Part shown: positions 1-9,924 of the stretch, in pieces | How positions within the stretch are numbered: position 1 is the stretch's first letter | Layout of the letters: every line of letters starts with the position of its first letter | Assembly (NCBI RefSeq): GCF_006542765.1 | Contig: NZ_SKCD01000008.1 | Span: 108,343 to 172,342 of the forward strand | Length of the DNA stretch: 64,000 bases | Source: Paenibacillus luteus | GTDB lineage: Bacteria > Bacillota > Bacilli > Paenibacillales > Paenibacillaceae | Reading direction: 5' to 3' | Made by a program: the position numbers and the translations under genes | Notes under the pieces: generated by a model | Told to the model about the DNA's origin: nothing | The model's input: the letters and a program-made list of their open reading frames with translations, nothing else | Databases searched by the model: none

Positions 1-1115
1 AGCAGTTCGAAATTCATGATTAGGTTGAAAATCGCTCCGTAAACCGAAGTTTCATCAAGCTTTGTAAAAAGCACCTTTTGAACACCATATTTGCTGAAAT
101 GATCGGCTACAGCAGCCATATCACGCGTTTTCCCTGTCATGCTAAGGACAAGAATGGTTTCGCTAGGCTCGTTTGTCTGAAGCAGGCTGTTTACCTCGGA
201 TACATGAAGCTCGCTCCTGAAATTCCGGCCCGCCGTATCCATATAAATCAATTCCTGTTCCTCCAACTGCTTGAGCGCTCTAGGTAAATCCATTTGAGAA
301 AATACGACCTCAATCGGTACATTTAATATATTGGCATACGTTCTTAACTGATCCACCGCCGCAATTCGGTACGTATCGGATGTGATAAAGCCTACTTTTC
401 GTCCATTTTTAATCGTTTGCTCTGCTGCCAGCTTTGCAATGGTCGTGGTCTTGCCTACGCCGGTTGGCCCAACAAAGTGAACGACTCTGGCATTACTGCT
501 GATGCCGCTTCCCTCATAAGGTCGCAGCCACTCCTCCAACTGGGCCTCAGCCATATCCCAAACCTGTTCACCGGTAAACTCAACACGATTTTCCGTTTGT
601 TTATCAATTATCGATTGAACCAAGCGCTCAATCCATTCCGCATCCATCTCTTGGTCAATCAAATGCTCCTTAAGCAAAATCAAATGTTCATTCATGGCAA
701 TAGTGCTGCTTTGCTGTTTGGATAGCTTGACCATGTATTCCCTTAAATCACGGATCTCATCAATGATGAACTGCTCACGTTCCACTCTGGCTGGATTTTC
801 CTTTATCGGCTGAGCAACGATTGGTTCTATTACCGCTGTGGCCGCAGTTGCTGAAGCACGCTGCGCCGTTTGCAAAATTTTCTCAACAGCTGCATCAACT
901 TGAGGATTTGTGTTCCTTTGCGGCTGCGAAGGAGGATTGGCCTGATTGGTTTCAATGGCTGCAATCACTTCCATCTTTTTCTTGCGAAACATCCCCATAA
1001 AGCCGCCAACCTTAATTTCCTTTGTATTCAAAATAACTGCATCTTTGCCAAGCTCAGTCCTGATCATAGAAACTGCCTCGGGCAAGGCATTGACTATATA
1101 CCGTTTTACTCTCAT
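1..1115 (-). CDS. flhF: Flagellar biosynthesis GTPase FlhF (partial, C-terminus beyond window)
   Basis: SRP-family GTPase that sets the place and number of flagella. About 371 codons are visible and the frame runs off the left edge. The N-terminus (MRVKRYIV) is followed by a variable linker. The NG domain carries the P-loop [10 protein letters not shown] near residue 216, then SDTYRIAA and a DTAGR motif. Its ATG overlaps the flhA stop as ATGA, so translation is probably coupled. This is the last visible gene of the flagellar operon; flhG would be expected next, outside the window. Identification is firm from motifs and position. Confidence 0.93.
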   Translation of the reverse strand, partial: MRVKRYIVNALPEAVSMIRTELGKDAVILNTKEIKVGGFMGMFRKKKMEVIAAIETNQANPPSQPQRNTNPQVDAAVEKILQTAQRASATAATAVIEPIVAQPIKENPARVEREQFIIDEIRDLREYMVKLSKQQSSTIAMNEHLILLKEHLIDQEMDAEWIERLVQSIIDKQTENRVEFTGEQVWDMAEAQLEEWLRPYEGSGISSNARVVHFVGPTGVGKTTTIAKLAAEQTIKNGRKVGFITSDTYRIAAVDQLRTYANILNVPIEVVFSQMDLPRALKQLEEQELIYMDTAGRNFRSELHVSEVNSLLQTNEPSETILVLSMTGKTRDMAAVADHFSKYGVQKVLFTKLDETSVYGAIFNLIMNFEL

Positions 1116-3142
1116 AAATTCACCACCCCGACGCTTTGAACTTCAATGTTCGGTTCAAGTTCACTGTAGGAAAGGACAGGAACATCCTGCATGGTTCTCT
1201 CGACAATTTGTCTCAAATACATGCGAATGGTCGGTGATGCCAGTACAACGGGCTGCTGACCAGATTGGATTTGACGATTAACATGCTCATTAAGCTTCTG
1301 ATAGATTTGCTGAGTAGATACCGGATCGAGCGCAATGTAGGTACCCTGCTCCGATTGCTGCACCGATTCGGCAATCTTCTTTTCGAGTTGAGGACCTACC
1401 GTAATCACGCGAAGTGTGTCTCCACCTGATGAGAATTGCTGCGTGATTTGCCTTGATAAAGACTGTCGCACATATTCGGTCAAAATATCAGGATCTTTTG
1501 TGTAATTTCCGTGATCAGCCAACGCTTCAAAAATAGTAACCAGATCTCGAATGGACACCTTTTCCCGCAACAGCTTAGCTAGAACCTTCTGAACATCACC
1601 AATTGTGAGAATAGAAGGAATCAATTCATCAATAAGCGCTGGGTATGACTCTTTCACATTTTCAACCAACTGCTTCGTTTCTTGACGGCCAATTAGCTCG
1701 TGTCCGTGACGCTTAATAATTTCAGTTAGATGTGTCGCAACTACGGACGGAGGATCTACAACCGTGTAGCCTGACAATTCCGCGCGTTCTTTCATTTGCT
1801 CGTCAATCCATATTGCAGGAAGCCCAAACGCCGGTTCAGTCGTTTCGATTCCAACAACCGAATCGTCTTCAAAGCCGGGACTCATTGCCAAATAGTGGTT
1901 AAGAAGCAGATCGCCGCGCGCAACGGTATTTCCTTTAATTTTAATGACATACTCGTTTGGCTTTAACTGAATATTGTCCCGAATCCGAATGACTGGAACG
2001 ACAAGACCAAGCTCAAGCGCGCATTGCCTACGAATCATAATGATTCGATCTAGCAAATCCCCGCCCTGTTGTGTATCTGCAAGTGGGATAAGTCCATAAC
2101 CGAACTCAAACTCAATCGGATCAACCTGCAGAAGGCTAATGACACTTTCAGGACTGCGCACCTCTTCAATCTGCTGCTCTTCGACAAGCATTTCCTCTTG
2201 GGCTTGCTGCTTGTGAATCGCTTTCTGCATATACCACCCGCCAAACGCTAACATAATGGCAAATGGCCATGTTCTGAGCGGGCCGATAGGCGTAAGGCCA
2301 AGAAGTCCGATTGTACCTGCTGCAATGAATAACAATTTAGGGTATTTGAATAGCTGAGAAGTGACATCCTCTGCCAAGTTCCCATCTGATGCCGCCCTAG
2401 TTACTATTAAACCGGCAGCCGTTGAAATAAGCAGTGCAGGTATTTGACTGACCAGACCATCACCGATTGTCAGAATTGAGAAGGTAGATAAAGATTCTCC
2501 AAAGCTTAAATCATGAATGGCCATACCAATAATAAATCCGCCTACTAGGTTAATTACGAGGATAATGATGGATGCAATAGCATCCCCTTTTACGAATTTG
2601 CTGGCACCGTCCATCGCTCCGTAAAAATCAGCCTCGCGCTCAATCTTAGACCGCCGCTCCCTTGCTTGCTGCTCGTTGATCAAGCCAGCGTTCAAATCCG
2701 CATCGATACTCATTTGCTTACCTGGCATTGCGTCGAGCGTAAATCTTGCTGCCACCTCGGCAACACGCTCAGAACCTTTGGTAATAACGATAAATTGGAC
2801 GACAACGAGGATGAGGAAGACGATAAAACCGATAGCAATTTGCCCGCCGCCTACCCAGCTGCCGAACGTAGCTACAACTTCCCCAGCTTCTGCATGCGAC
2901 AAAATATTTCTAGTGGTGGAGACGTTTAGCGCTAGCCTAAATAGGGTAGTGATTAAGAGAATAGCGGGAAAGATTGAGAAATCCAGCGCTTCCTTCGTAT
3001 TCATGGCAATTAGCAGTATCATTAATGCGATTGAAATATTTAGAATAATGAGGATATCTAGTAGTAGGACTGGGATCGGGATTATCATCATGAGCACAAT
3101 TCCAATAACGCCAAAAAGTACTACAAAGTCCCTTGCTTTCAT
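1112..3142 (-). CDS. flhA: Flagellar export apparatus protein FlhA
   Basis: Large integral membrane subunit of the flagellar type III export gate, 676 aa, normal length for the family. The N-terminal third holds about eight hydrophobic segments (for example residues 9-35 and 200-220). The conserved cytoplasmic loop RFTLDAMPGKQMSIDADL lies near residue 133. The C-terminal half is the soluble domain that docks chaperone-substrate complexes. An SD (GGGAGGAGG) precedes the ATG. It lies 22 bp after flhB and overlaps flhF by four bases. Confidence 0.97.
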   Translation of the reverse strand: MKARDFVVLFGVIGIVLMMIIPIPVLLLDILIILNISIALMILLIAMNTKEALDFSIFPAILLITTLFRLALNVSTTRNILSHAEAGEVVATFGSWVGGGQIAIGFIVFLILVVVQFIVITKGSERVAEVAARFTLDAMPGKQMSIDADLNAGLINEQQARERRSKIEREADFYGAMDGASKFVKGDAIASIIILVINLVGGFIIGMAIHDLSFGESLSTFSILTIGDGLVSQIPALLISTAAGLIVTRAASDGNLAEDVTSQLFKYPKLLFIAAGTIGLLGLTPIGPLRTWPFAIMLAFGGWYMQKAIHKQQAQEEMLVEEQQIEEVRSPESVISLLQVDPIEFEFGYGLIPLADTQQGGDLLDRIIMIRRQCALELGLVVPVIRIRDNIQLKPNEYVIKIKGNTVARGDLLLNHYLAMSPGFEDDSVVGIETTEPAFGLPAIWIDEQMKERAELSGYTVVDPPSVVATHLTEIIKRHGHELIGRQETKQLVENVKESYPALIDELIPSILTIGDVQKVLAKLLREKVSIRDLVTIFEALADHGNYTKDPDILTEYVRQSLSRQITQQFSSGGDTLRVITVGPQLEKKIAESVQQSEQGTYIALDPVSTQQIYQKLNEHVNRQIQSGQQPVVLASPTIRMYLRQIVERTMQDVPVLSYSELEPNIEVQSVGVVNL

Positions 3143-3164
3143 GACGCCGCCTCCTCCCGTAGTG

Positions 3165-4262
3165 TTATGATGATTTCACGCGTCCTTTCATCTTATAGAC
3201 ATATGCAAGCACCTCAGCCACAGCTTGGAACAAGTCCGGAGGAATGACATCGCCTATTTCCGCTCGTTCATAAAGCGCTCTGGCCAATGGTTTATTTTCC
3301 ATAGTAACCACACCGTTTTCTTTGGCTATCTCTTTAATACGAAGCGCAACGTGATCCATACCTTTTGCAATGATCTTGGGCGCTTCCATTTTCGTAGCAT
3401 CATATTTCAATGCAATAGCAAAGTGCGTGGGATTTGTAATAATAACATCCGCTTTCGGAACCTCCTGCATCATTCGCTGCAAGGCCATTCTTCTTTGCCG
3501 CTCTCGGATCTTCCCCTTAATAATCGGGTCACCTTCTGATTTTTTGTACTCATCCTTAATGTCTTGCTTTGACATTTTCAAGCTTTTGTTATGCTCATAG
3601 CGTTGATAGAAATAATCAGCGAGCGCAAGCGCGGTTAGCACGGCTCCGATCTCAATGCCAAGCTTCACTGTTAATCCAGCGGTAAAGCTGAATATTTGTT
3701 GAATGGGCAAACTCGCAAGCACTAATATGCGCTGCCATTCACTCGATATTGCTGAATAAACGAGCACTCCGATGATAAGAAGCTTTAATACACTTTTCAG
3801 AAACTCAACGATCGTTTTTGCTGAAAAAATTTGTTTAAACCCGTTTATCGGGTTCAACTTGCTAAGTTTCATTTTGAGGGGATCGCCCGTTAATAAAAAA
3901 CCAAATTGAATAACGTTTCCGAGAATTCCAATTAAAATAGTAATTGCAAAGATGGGCAATAAAAAGAGTAACAACTCCATAGCAATCTCGTTAAATAACT
4001 CCATAATGTTACCAGTGGTAACTTCCATCAACAGCCATTCTTCAAATAAACTACTGAATAGCATCATAATCTTATTTTTATAGTAGTCCCCTAACATAAT
4101 GAAACCCATAAAAACAAACATTAAGATAAAAGAACCAGGCAAATCAGAGGATCTCGCAATTTGGCCTTTCTTTCTAGCTTCATCCCTTTTCTTCGGAGTA
4201 GCTTGCTCAGTCTTTTCTTGACTAAACAGCTGTAGATCAAGCTTTAGCCGGTAGTCTCGCAC
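3165..4262 (-). CDS. flhB: Flagellar export switch protein FlhB
   Basis: Membrane export-gate protein that switches substrate class from rod/hook to filament. 365 aa. The N-terminus has the family signature QEKTEQATPKKRDEARKKGQ, then four hydrophobic segments up to about residue 210. The cytoplasmic domain keeps the autocleavage motif NPTH (near residue 275, in ITNPTHFAIAL). It sits 12 bp after fliR. A second, detached FlhB-C-like protein is encoded at 33648-33956. Both length and motif are normal. Confidence 0.97.
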   Translation of the reverse strand: MRDYRLKLDLQLFSQEKTEQATPKKRDEARKKGQIARSSDLPGSFILMFVFMGFIMLGDYYKNKIMMLFSSLFEEWLLMEVTTGNIMELFNEIAMELLLFLLPIFAITILIGILGNVIQFGFLLTGDPLKMKLSKLNPINGFKQIFSAKTIVEFLKSVLKLLIIGVLVYSAISSEWQRILVLASLPIQQIFSFTAGLTVKLGIEIGAVLTALALADYFYQRYEHNKSLKMSKQDIKDEYKKSEGDPIIKGKIRERQRRMALQRMMQEVPKADVIITNPTHFAIALKYDATKMEAPKIIAKGMDHVALRIKEIAKENGVVTMENKPLARALYERAEIGDVIPPDLFQAVAEVLAYVYKMKGRVKSS

Positions 4263-4274
4263 GATCGCATCCTC

Positions 4275-5072
4275 CTATTGCCCTTCAGGCGGCGGTCCTT
4301 GCACAATTCCGAACAACTGCTCCAAAGAATCAAACATAATGGAAAACAATCTTTCGAACAGACCAGCAAGACTTGGCATTAACAATATGAGCAAAAACAT
4401 ACCTATTATCAGCTTCAACGGTATCCCAATAACGAACACATTGAATTGTGGAGCTGTTTTGGTTAGAAAACCAAGTCCAACATCCGTCAAAAACATAGCT
4501 ACGACTAGCGGCGCAGCTATTTGAATAGCGAGCAAAAAAGTATTGCCTACCGTCCTTGTTAAAAAATCAGTTATGCCGCCGCTCATCAAACGACTAAATA
4601 GTTCATTGGACAACGGCATCCATTTGTAACTATCCATCAGGCCAGTCAGCAAAAAGTGATGGCCGTTCATCATTAGAAAAACAACGATAAGCAGCATGTA
4701 TTTGAAATTACCGAGCAGCGGGGCTGATGTGCCCGTATGAGGATCTACAATGTTAGCCATAGCAAAACCGACTTGTAAATCCATAAAGGCTCCTGCGGTT
4801 TGTACTACAGTAAAAAACAGGTAGACGACATACCCCATGAGGACGCCGATCAATATTTCTCGAAGCAGAACAAGAATATATTCAGCATCCGGCACAATCG
4901 TTTGCTGCATGCCGTACGTTAAAAAAACGATAAAAGAAATGAAAAAACCTAAACCGATTTTAAATACATTCGGCACGCCTCGCGAAGAAAAGACAGGCGC
5001 GACGACGAAAAACGCAGTTATTCGACAAAAGATTAACAAAAAAATAGGAAAGCCTTGTACGATCGCGTTCAT
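4275..5072 (-). CDS. fliR: Flagellar export protein FliR
   Basis: Polytopic membrane component of the flagellar export gate core (FliPQR), 265 aa with about six hydrophobic segments. The loop MDLQVGFAMANIVDPHTG near residue 97 is characteristic of the FliR/SctT family. The gene lies 11 bp downstream of fliQ and 12 bp upstream of flhB, in the standard fliPQR-flhB order. No fusion to FlhB is present, unlike in some clostridia. Confidence 0.95.
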   Translation of the reverse strand: MNAIVQGFPIFLLIFCRITAFFVVAPVFSSRGVPNVFKIGLGFFISFIVFLTYGMQQTIVPDAEYILVLLREILIGVLMGYVVYLFFTVVQTAGAFMDLQVGFAMANIVDPHTGTSAPLLGNFKYMLLIVVFLMMNGHHFLLTGLMDSYKWMPLSNELFSRLMSGGITDFLTRTVGNTFLLAIQIAAPLVVAMFLTDVGLGFLTKTAPQFNVFVIGIPLKLIIGMFLLILLMPSLAGLFERLFSIMFDSLEQLFGIVQGPPPEGQ

Positions 5073-5083
5073 TCACCCACAAC

Positions 5084-5353
5084 CTAACCGATGTAATTAT
5101 GAAGATTGTTCAGCAGATTATAAGTGAAGTCGATAACCGTATTAAGAATCCATGGACCAAAAATGATTATTGATACGAAAACAGCTACGATTTTCGGTAC
5201 AAAAGCAAGCGTCTGCTCTTGAATCTGAGTAGTTGCCTGAAATATGCTGACAAGTAGACCTACGACCAAAGCAAGAACGAGCATTGGCGCACTGGCTTTC
5301 AATACTACGAATACGGCCTCCCCGGCCAATCCGATTATGAAATCAGTACTCAT
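5084..5353 (-). CDS. fliQ: Flagellar export protein FliQ
   Basis: Small two-helix membrane subunit of the FliPQR gate. 89 aa with hydrophobic helices at about residues 15-38 and 50-75. The family motif ATTQIQEQTLAFVPKIVAV lies between them. It is 21 bp after fliP and 11 bp before fliR. Length and sequence are typical. Confidence 0.95.
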   Translation of the reverse strand: MSTDFIIGLAGEAVFVVLKASAPMLVLALVVGLLVSIFQATTQIQEQTLAFVPKIVAVFVSIIIFGPWILNTVIDFTYNLLNNLHNYIG

Positions 5354-5374
5354 CTTGCGTCCCCCCTGCTGTAA

Positions 5375-6130
5375 TCACGTGTTGAAGCTTAATAATAACG
5401 ATTTGACGATCAAATACCATCCGTCTACTAAAACGAACAACAGCAATTTAAAGGGCAACGATATCATGACCGGAGGTAGCATCATCATACCCATCGCCAT
5501 CAGGGTACTGGCGACGATCATATCAATAACCAAAAACGGTATAAAAATCATAAAGCCCATTTGAAATGCAGTTTTAAGCTCGCTAATGGCATACGCAGGA
5601 ATAAGTACCGTAATTGGTATATCTTCAAAGGTTTCCGGTTTCTCGGTTTTGGTGTAATTCATAAAGAGCATCAGATCCTTCTCCCTGGTATGGGAGAACA
5701 TGAATTTTTTCATAGGAACGGCTGCTTCCTGAAACGCCTCCGTTTGAGAAATTTGACCTTTAAGATAAGGCTGTAGTGCCACTTCATTCACCTGCGAGAA
5801 CGTCGGAGCCATAATGAAGAAGGTTAGAAACATCGCAAGCCCGATAAGCACCTGATTTGGCGGCATCTGCTGTGTACCAAGCGATGTTCTCACAAAGCCC
5901 AAGACGATAACGATACGAGTAAAACTTGTCATAAGCACCAAAATAGCAGGCGCAACACTGAGCACTGTTATTAATAGAAGAATGGATAAAGCGCTAGTAC
6001 CAGGCGCTTCACCGCTTCCGTTTCCTATGTTAATGGAAACATCGGGCAAAGGCTCCGCAAAGGCTTGGTTATGAATAAGCATTCCAAGCAGCTGTACAGC
6101 AACGATTGATATCCACCACTTATTTTTCAT
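5375..6130 (-). CDS. fliP: Flagellar export protein FliP
   Basis: Core ring subunit of the flagellar export gate, 251 aa. It begins with a cleavable-looking signal (residues 1-25, ending AFAEPLP). The family signatures VMTSFTRIVIVLGFVR and FMIFIPFLVIDMIVASTLM are both present, with four hydrophobic segments. Its start overlaps the end of fliO by 11 bp. Position before fliQR is canonical. Confidence 0.96.
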   Translation of the reverse strand: MKNKWWISIVAVQLLGMLIHNQAFAEPLPDVSINIGNGSGEAPGTSALSILLLITVLSVAPAILVLMTSFTRIVIVLGFVRTSLGTQQMPPNQVLIGLAMFLTFFIMAPTFSQVNEVALQPYLKGQISQTEAFQEAAVPMKKFMFSHTREKDLMLFMNYTKTEKPETFEDIPITVLIPAYAISELKTAFQMGFMIFIPFLVIDMIVASTLMAMGMMMLPPVMISLPFKLLLFVLVDGWYLIVKSLLLSFNT

Positions 6131-6764
6131 CGTCCATCAACCGTTCATTTGGTTTAGATTCATGCAGCAATGATTCCAATTGTTGCTTACGATCAGCTTG
6201 TTGGCTGAGCTTGCTATGTAACAAGTTCTGGAATGAGTCCGCATTGTTCCACTGCTCATTCGTTGGCTCCGGACCGGATTTCCCGTTTCGGTTTTTCAAC
6301 TTGCTTAACAGCTGGGAAACAACATCTTTAGACCAAACCGTCTCTTGCTGTCGTTCCAATGCGGCAATGACCGCACGAACTTCCTCCGGTTCCTCCAGCT
6401 TGTCAATCAGGGTAATATTCTCGCCAATGCCCACAATGTAAATGCGGCCTGCAATTTCAATTACCTGAAGCGAGTTGTTTTGTCCTAGCGCAAGACCGCC
6501 GAGCGAACGAAGCGAACGATTCGTCCCCCACGTTCGGCTGCGCTGAGACAACCATTTAATAACCAATATAATTAATACGATAACGATCGCTAACGCGACG
6601 ATAACCCAGACTAAGCTTCCCGCTAAATCCTTTGTGCCACTGAACACCATCTGTTCATCATTGTTTGCGCTGCTGCCGTCTAAGGCAGCAGCAGCCGCAA
6701 AATGAGGCCATATCGCCATCCCAAGAGCAGACACCATTGAAATGCGCGAAGGTAAGTTAAGCAT
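6120..6764 (-). CDS. fliO: Flagellar biosynthetic protein FliO/FliZ
   Basis: Membrane protein that helps assemble the FliP ring. 214 aa. An N-terminal signal-like stretch (about residues 1-27) and a single strong membrane helix (about 51-73, LVWVIVALAIVIVLIILV) are followed by a conserved small domain (LGQNNSLQVIEIAGRIYIVGIGE split by loops). A charged C-terminal tail of about 90 residues follows. The family is poorly conserved, so the call rests on topology, the QNNSLQV motif and placement between cheY and fliP. Confidence 0.88.
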   Translation of the reverse strand: MLNLPSRISMVSALGMAIWPHFAAAAALDGSSANNDEQMVFSGTKDLAGSLVWVIVALAIVIVLIILVIKWLSQRSRTWGTNRSLRSLGGLALGQNNSLQVIEIAGRIYIVGIGENITLIDKLEEPEEVRAVIAALERQQETVWSKDVVSQLLSKLKNRNGKSGPEPTNEQWNNADSFQNLLHSKLSQQADRKQQLESLLHESKPNERLMDDEK

Positions 6765-6775
6765 AAGTCTTACCG

Positions 6776-7138
6776 TTATCCCAGAGTTTTCTTGATCGCT
6801 TCGATAACGCGATCAGCTTGGAACGGTTTGACGATGAAATCCTTTGCGCCTGCTTGAATCGCATCAATAACCATTGCTTGCTGACCCATTGCTGAACACA
6901 TAATGACTTTTGCGTTGCCATCCAGCTTTTTAATTTCTTTCAGTGCAGAAATCCCGTCCATTTCAGGCATCGTAATATCCATTGTTGTCAGATCCGGTTT
7001 CAATTCCTTATACTTCTCAACTGCTTGTGCGCCATCTTGGGCTTCACCGACGACTTCGTAGCCGTTCTTTGATAAAATGTCACGAATCATCATGCGCATG
7101 AAAGCTGCGTCGTCTACGATAAGAATGCGGTTTGCCAT
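6776..7138 (-). CDS. cheY: Chemotaxis response regulator CheY
   Basis: Single-domain receiver, 120 aa, that carries the phosphoryl signal from CheA to the flagellar switch. The acidic pair is in ILIVDDAAFMRMM, the phospho-acceptor Asp is in TMDITMPEMDG near residue 54, and the conserved Lys is in FIVKPF near residue 104. No output domain is present. It lies between fliY, which carries a CheY-P phosphatase domain, and fliO, as in Bacillus. Confidence 0.96.
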   Translation of the reverse strand: MANRILIVDDAAFMRMMIRDILSKNGYEVVGEAQDGAQAVEKYKELKPDLTTMDITMPEMDGISALKEIKKLDGNAKVIMCSAMGQQAMVIDAIQAGAKDFIVKPFQADRVIEAIKKTLG

Positions 7139-7159
7139 CTTTTTTATCCTCCTAGGATG

Positions 7160-8431
7160 CTATTGTAATTTTTGAATGCGGTCCCATTGGCTTACGATAT
7201 CCGTTACGCGAACACCGAAGTTTTCATCAATAACAACAACCTCGCCTTTGGCAATCAGTTTATTGTTAACAAGAATATCCACGGGCTCGCCAGCTAGCTT
7301 GTCCAGCTCAATAATCGAACCTTGCGACAGCTCCAAAATATCCTTAATTTGCTTTTGGGTCCTACCTAATTCTACAGTGACCTTAAGCGGTATGTCGAGA
7401 AGTAAATTGAGGTTTGTCTCATCTTGCTGTATATATGGAGCATTACCAAAATTAGCAAATTGAACTGGCTGTACGTTCACGTTGCGGTTTGCTGCATGAC
7501 CATATGTATGAGGTCCAGGCGGTTGCATTGACATATCATAACCTGCGGCGGGCGTTTGATAAGGCATGGACGGTGTTTGCTGCATCGGCGGTGCCATTTG
7601 TTGTTGAGGCGGAGCAGCGTGCATCTGAGCTGCCGCAGCCGTCTCTTGCATAGCTGTCGCCTGTTGTACTTGTGGCGCAACTGCTGCTGCAGTTGGCGTA
7701 GCAACAGCCGGTGTAGGCTGTACAGAAGGCTCATCCACAACCCCCATCAGGATATCAACCATCTGTTTAGCAAATGGTATTGGCAGAAGCTGCATAATGG
7801 TAGAATCAATCAAATCGCCAATAGTCAGTCGGAATGATATCTTAATAAACATATCGACTGGCGGCAAATGCTCCATGCCATCGCCATTGTTTACATCTAG
7901 AATATCAATACCTGGCGGCGAAATATTGACGAACCGATTAAAGATCGTGGACATGGAAGTCGCTGAGGAGCCCATCATTTGATTCATCGCTTCTTGCACA
8001 GCGCTTATATGAATTTCATTCAGCTCTTCGACCGTAATATCCGTTCCTTCGCCTCCGAGCATCAAATCCGCAATAATTTGTGCATCCTTCGTTTTGATAA
8101 CGAGAGAATTGATGCCTTGGAACCCATCCACATACTGCACGCTGACCGCTACATGGGGTTTAGGAAATATATCAGCAAGCTCATCTTTTCTTACAATCGT
8201 TACCTGCGGCGTCGTTATATCAACTTTTTTGCCTAGCAAAGTGGATAATGCTGTAGCCGCACTTCCGAAGGTGATATTGCCAATTTCGCCAAGTGCAGAT
8301 TGTTCCATTTCGGACAAAAAGTCTGAAAGTTGTGTTCCGGCCTCGGAGGTCTGCTCCGACTCCGGTTCATTGGCGGATTGGCGAAGCAATGCATCAATTT
8401 CCTCTTGGGACAAATAGTCCTTACTCATCAT
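7160..8431 (-). CDS. fliY: Flagellar switch phosphatase FliY
   Basis: C-ring protein that dephosphorylates CheY-P at the switch. 423 aa. Residues about 1-20 form the CheY-P-binding peptide (LSQEEIDALLRQ). A CheC-like domain has two E-x-x-N phosphatase motifs (GEIGNITFG and QEAMNQMMG). A low-complexity Ala/Pro/Gln/Met linker spans about residues 240-330, and a SpoA/FliN domain ends the protein. The ATG at 8431 is preferred over an upstream in-frame start inside fliM because SD GGAGAGG lies nine bases ahead. It overlaps fliM by 11 bp. Confidence 0.94.
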   Translation of the reverse strand: MMSKDYLSQEEIDALLRQSANEPESEQTSEAGTQLSDFLSEMEQSALGEIGNITFGSAATALSTLLGKKVDITTPQVTIVRKDELADIFPKPHVAVSVQYVDGFQGINSLVIKTKDAQIIADLMLGGEGTDITVEELNEIHISAVQEAMNQMMGSSATSMSTIFNRFVNISPPGIDILDVNNGDGMEHLPPVDMFIKISFRLTIGDLIDSTIMQLLPIPFAKQMVDILMGVVDEPSVQPTPAVATPTAAAVAPQVQQATAMQETAAAAQMHAAPPQQQMAPPMQQTPSMPYQTPAAGYDMSMQPPGPHTYGHAANRNVNVQPVQFANFGNAPYIQQDETNLNLLLDIPLKVTVELGRTQKQIKDILELSQGSIIELDKLAGEPVDILVNNKLIAKGEVVVIDENFGVRVTDIVSQWDRIQKLQ

Positions 8432-9422
8432 GGTCTTCTTCCTCTCCTTCGCTGACAACCTCGTCTATTTGAACTGCCAGACGATCCTTGACGGAGCCTG
8501 GACTGCCAATAAACTTGAGCTTGTCTCCAACTTTAATTTTCAGACCGTCATCGACTGATTTATTAAGCGAAATAACATCCCCAACATTCAGTCCCAGAAA
8601 CTCTTTAATCGTTATCGATGATTCACCCAGTTCAGCCACAATTGGAAGCTTCGCTTTATTCACCCGTTGTTCTAGAATCTCAAACTCCTCTGGTGCCCGC
8701 GCTTTTTTCTGTGAAACGAACCAGTGATGCACAGATAATCTAGACATTATCGGTTCAATGACGACATGAGGAATACAAAGATTAATCATGCCTGTCGTAT
8801 CTCCAATTTTCGTGCTGAAAGAAATAAGCGCAATTGTCTCATTGGGAGATACAATTTGCATAAACTGCGGATTGGTTTCCAATGCTTCCAGCCTCGGTGA
8901 AATATCGATAATCGTCTTCCAAGCTTCTTGAAGGCTCTCGAACGTTCGGCTAAAGATACGCTCCATAATGATCGTTTCAATTTCAGTCAAGTTATTAATC
9001 TTGGAAGGAGCTATTCCCTGTCCGCCCAGCATACGATCCAACATGGCATAGGCTACGTTAGGATGAACTTCGAGCACCATGCGCCCTTCCAGCGGCTCCG
9101 CTTCAAAGATATTCAGAATAGTCATCTTTGGAATCGAACGAATAAATTCGTCATAAGGCAATTGCTCGACCTGCACGACATTTATTTGAACAAAGGTGCG
9201 TAGCTGGGCTGAGAAATAGGTTGTCAAATATCGCGCAAAATTTTCATGAATCCGGGTTAAGCTTCTAATATGATCCTTCGAAAAACGTACGGCACGCTTA
9301 AAATCATAAAGACTGACCTTCCGTACCGTTTCTTCTTTTTTCAAATCCTCTGCATCCATTTCACCGGAATCCAAGGCCGCGAGTAGCGCATCAATCTCAT
9401 TTTGCGATAAAACATCAACCAA
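8421..9422 (-). CDS. fliM: Flagellar motor switch protein FliM
   Basis: C-ring subunit that binds CheY-P and links FliG to FliN/FliY. 333 aa. The N-terminal CheY-P peptide LSQNEIDALLAAL is followed by the middle domain and a C-terminal SpoA domain (VGDVISL, VGDKLKFIG). I place the start at TTG 9422: SD AAGGAGGTG lies six bases ahead, whereas the upstream GTG at 9431 is part of the SD itself. It overlaps fliY by 11 bp and lies 37 bp after fliL. Confidence 0.94.
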   Translation of the reverse strand: MVDVLSQNEIDALLAALDSGEMDAEDLKKEETVRKVSLYDFKRAVRFSKDHIRSLTRIHENFARYLTTYFSAQLRTFVQINVVQVEQLPYDEFIRSIPKMTILNIFEAEPLEGRMVLEVHPNVAYAMLDRMLGGQGIAPSKINNLTEIETIIMERIFSRTFESLQEAWKTIIDISPRLEALETNPQFMQIVSPNETIALISFSTKIGDTTGMINLCIPHVVIEPIMSRLSVHHWFVSQKKARAPEEFEILEQRVNKAKLPIVAELGESSITIKEFLGLNVGDVISLNKSVDDGLKIKVGDKLKFIGSPGSVKDRLAVQIDEVVSEGEEEDHDE

Positions 9423-9459
9423 ATATCTCACCTCCTTCGAGGAATGTCGGCGTAGTCAA

Positions 9460-9924
9460 TTAAATTTCAGTAATTAAGAAGTTTGTGATTTCTACTTTGA
9501 TTAATTTTCCTTTTGAAACGATTGGAGTCAACAAGTTCAGAAGCTTCGATTCCAAAGCGTCTTCCCCTTGCGAGCCATTAAGTTCTTCCGCTGTCATATC
9601 CGCAAGCGTACGGTTCAACACAGGTTTAACTTCGATATCGATTACTTTATCGAAATCTTCTTTTGCCTTCTTGCTGTCGAGTTGGAAAGCAAAGCTGATA
9701 ACGACAACATATTTAGGATCTTTAAGGTTTCTTCTAAAATCCTTTAATTCGGAAGTAACTTCCACTCGCTTATCTGCTGACATCGCTTTGACCTCGATTG
9801 TCTTTGTCTCCGTCGCCTGCTCTTTTGGATCAGCGAAAAACGACTTAAACAAAATAATGGCTACAACAGCGATTAGCGTAATAGATAGCAAAATCGTAAT
9901 TAACCAGGGAAGCATTTTTTTCAT
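9460..9924 (-). CDS. fliL: Flagellar basal body-associated protein FliL
   Basis: Single-pass membrane protein that sits around the stator. 154 aa: one N-terminal helix (about residues 7-28), then a periplasm-side domain with the conserved DPKYVVVISFAF strand, ending in a short hydrophobic C-terminus (VEITNFLITEI). It overlaps flbD by four bases (ATGA) and precedes fliM. The family is divergent but topology and place are clear. Confidence 0.91.
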   Translation of the reverse strand: MKKMLPWLITILLSITLIAVVAIILFKSFFADPKEQATETKTIEVKAMSADKRVEVTSELKDFRRNLKDPKYVVVISFAFQLDSKKAKEDFDKVIDIEVKPVLNRTLADMTAEELNGSQGEDALESKLLNLLTPIVSKGKLIKVEITNFLITEI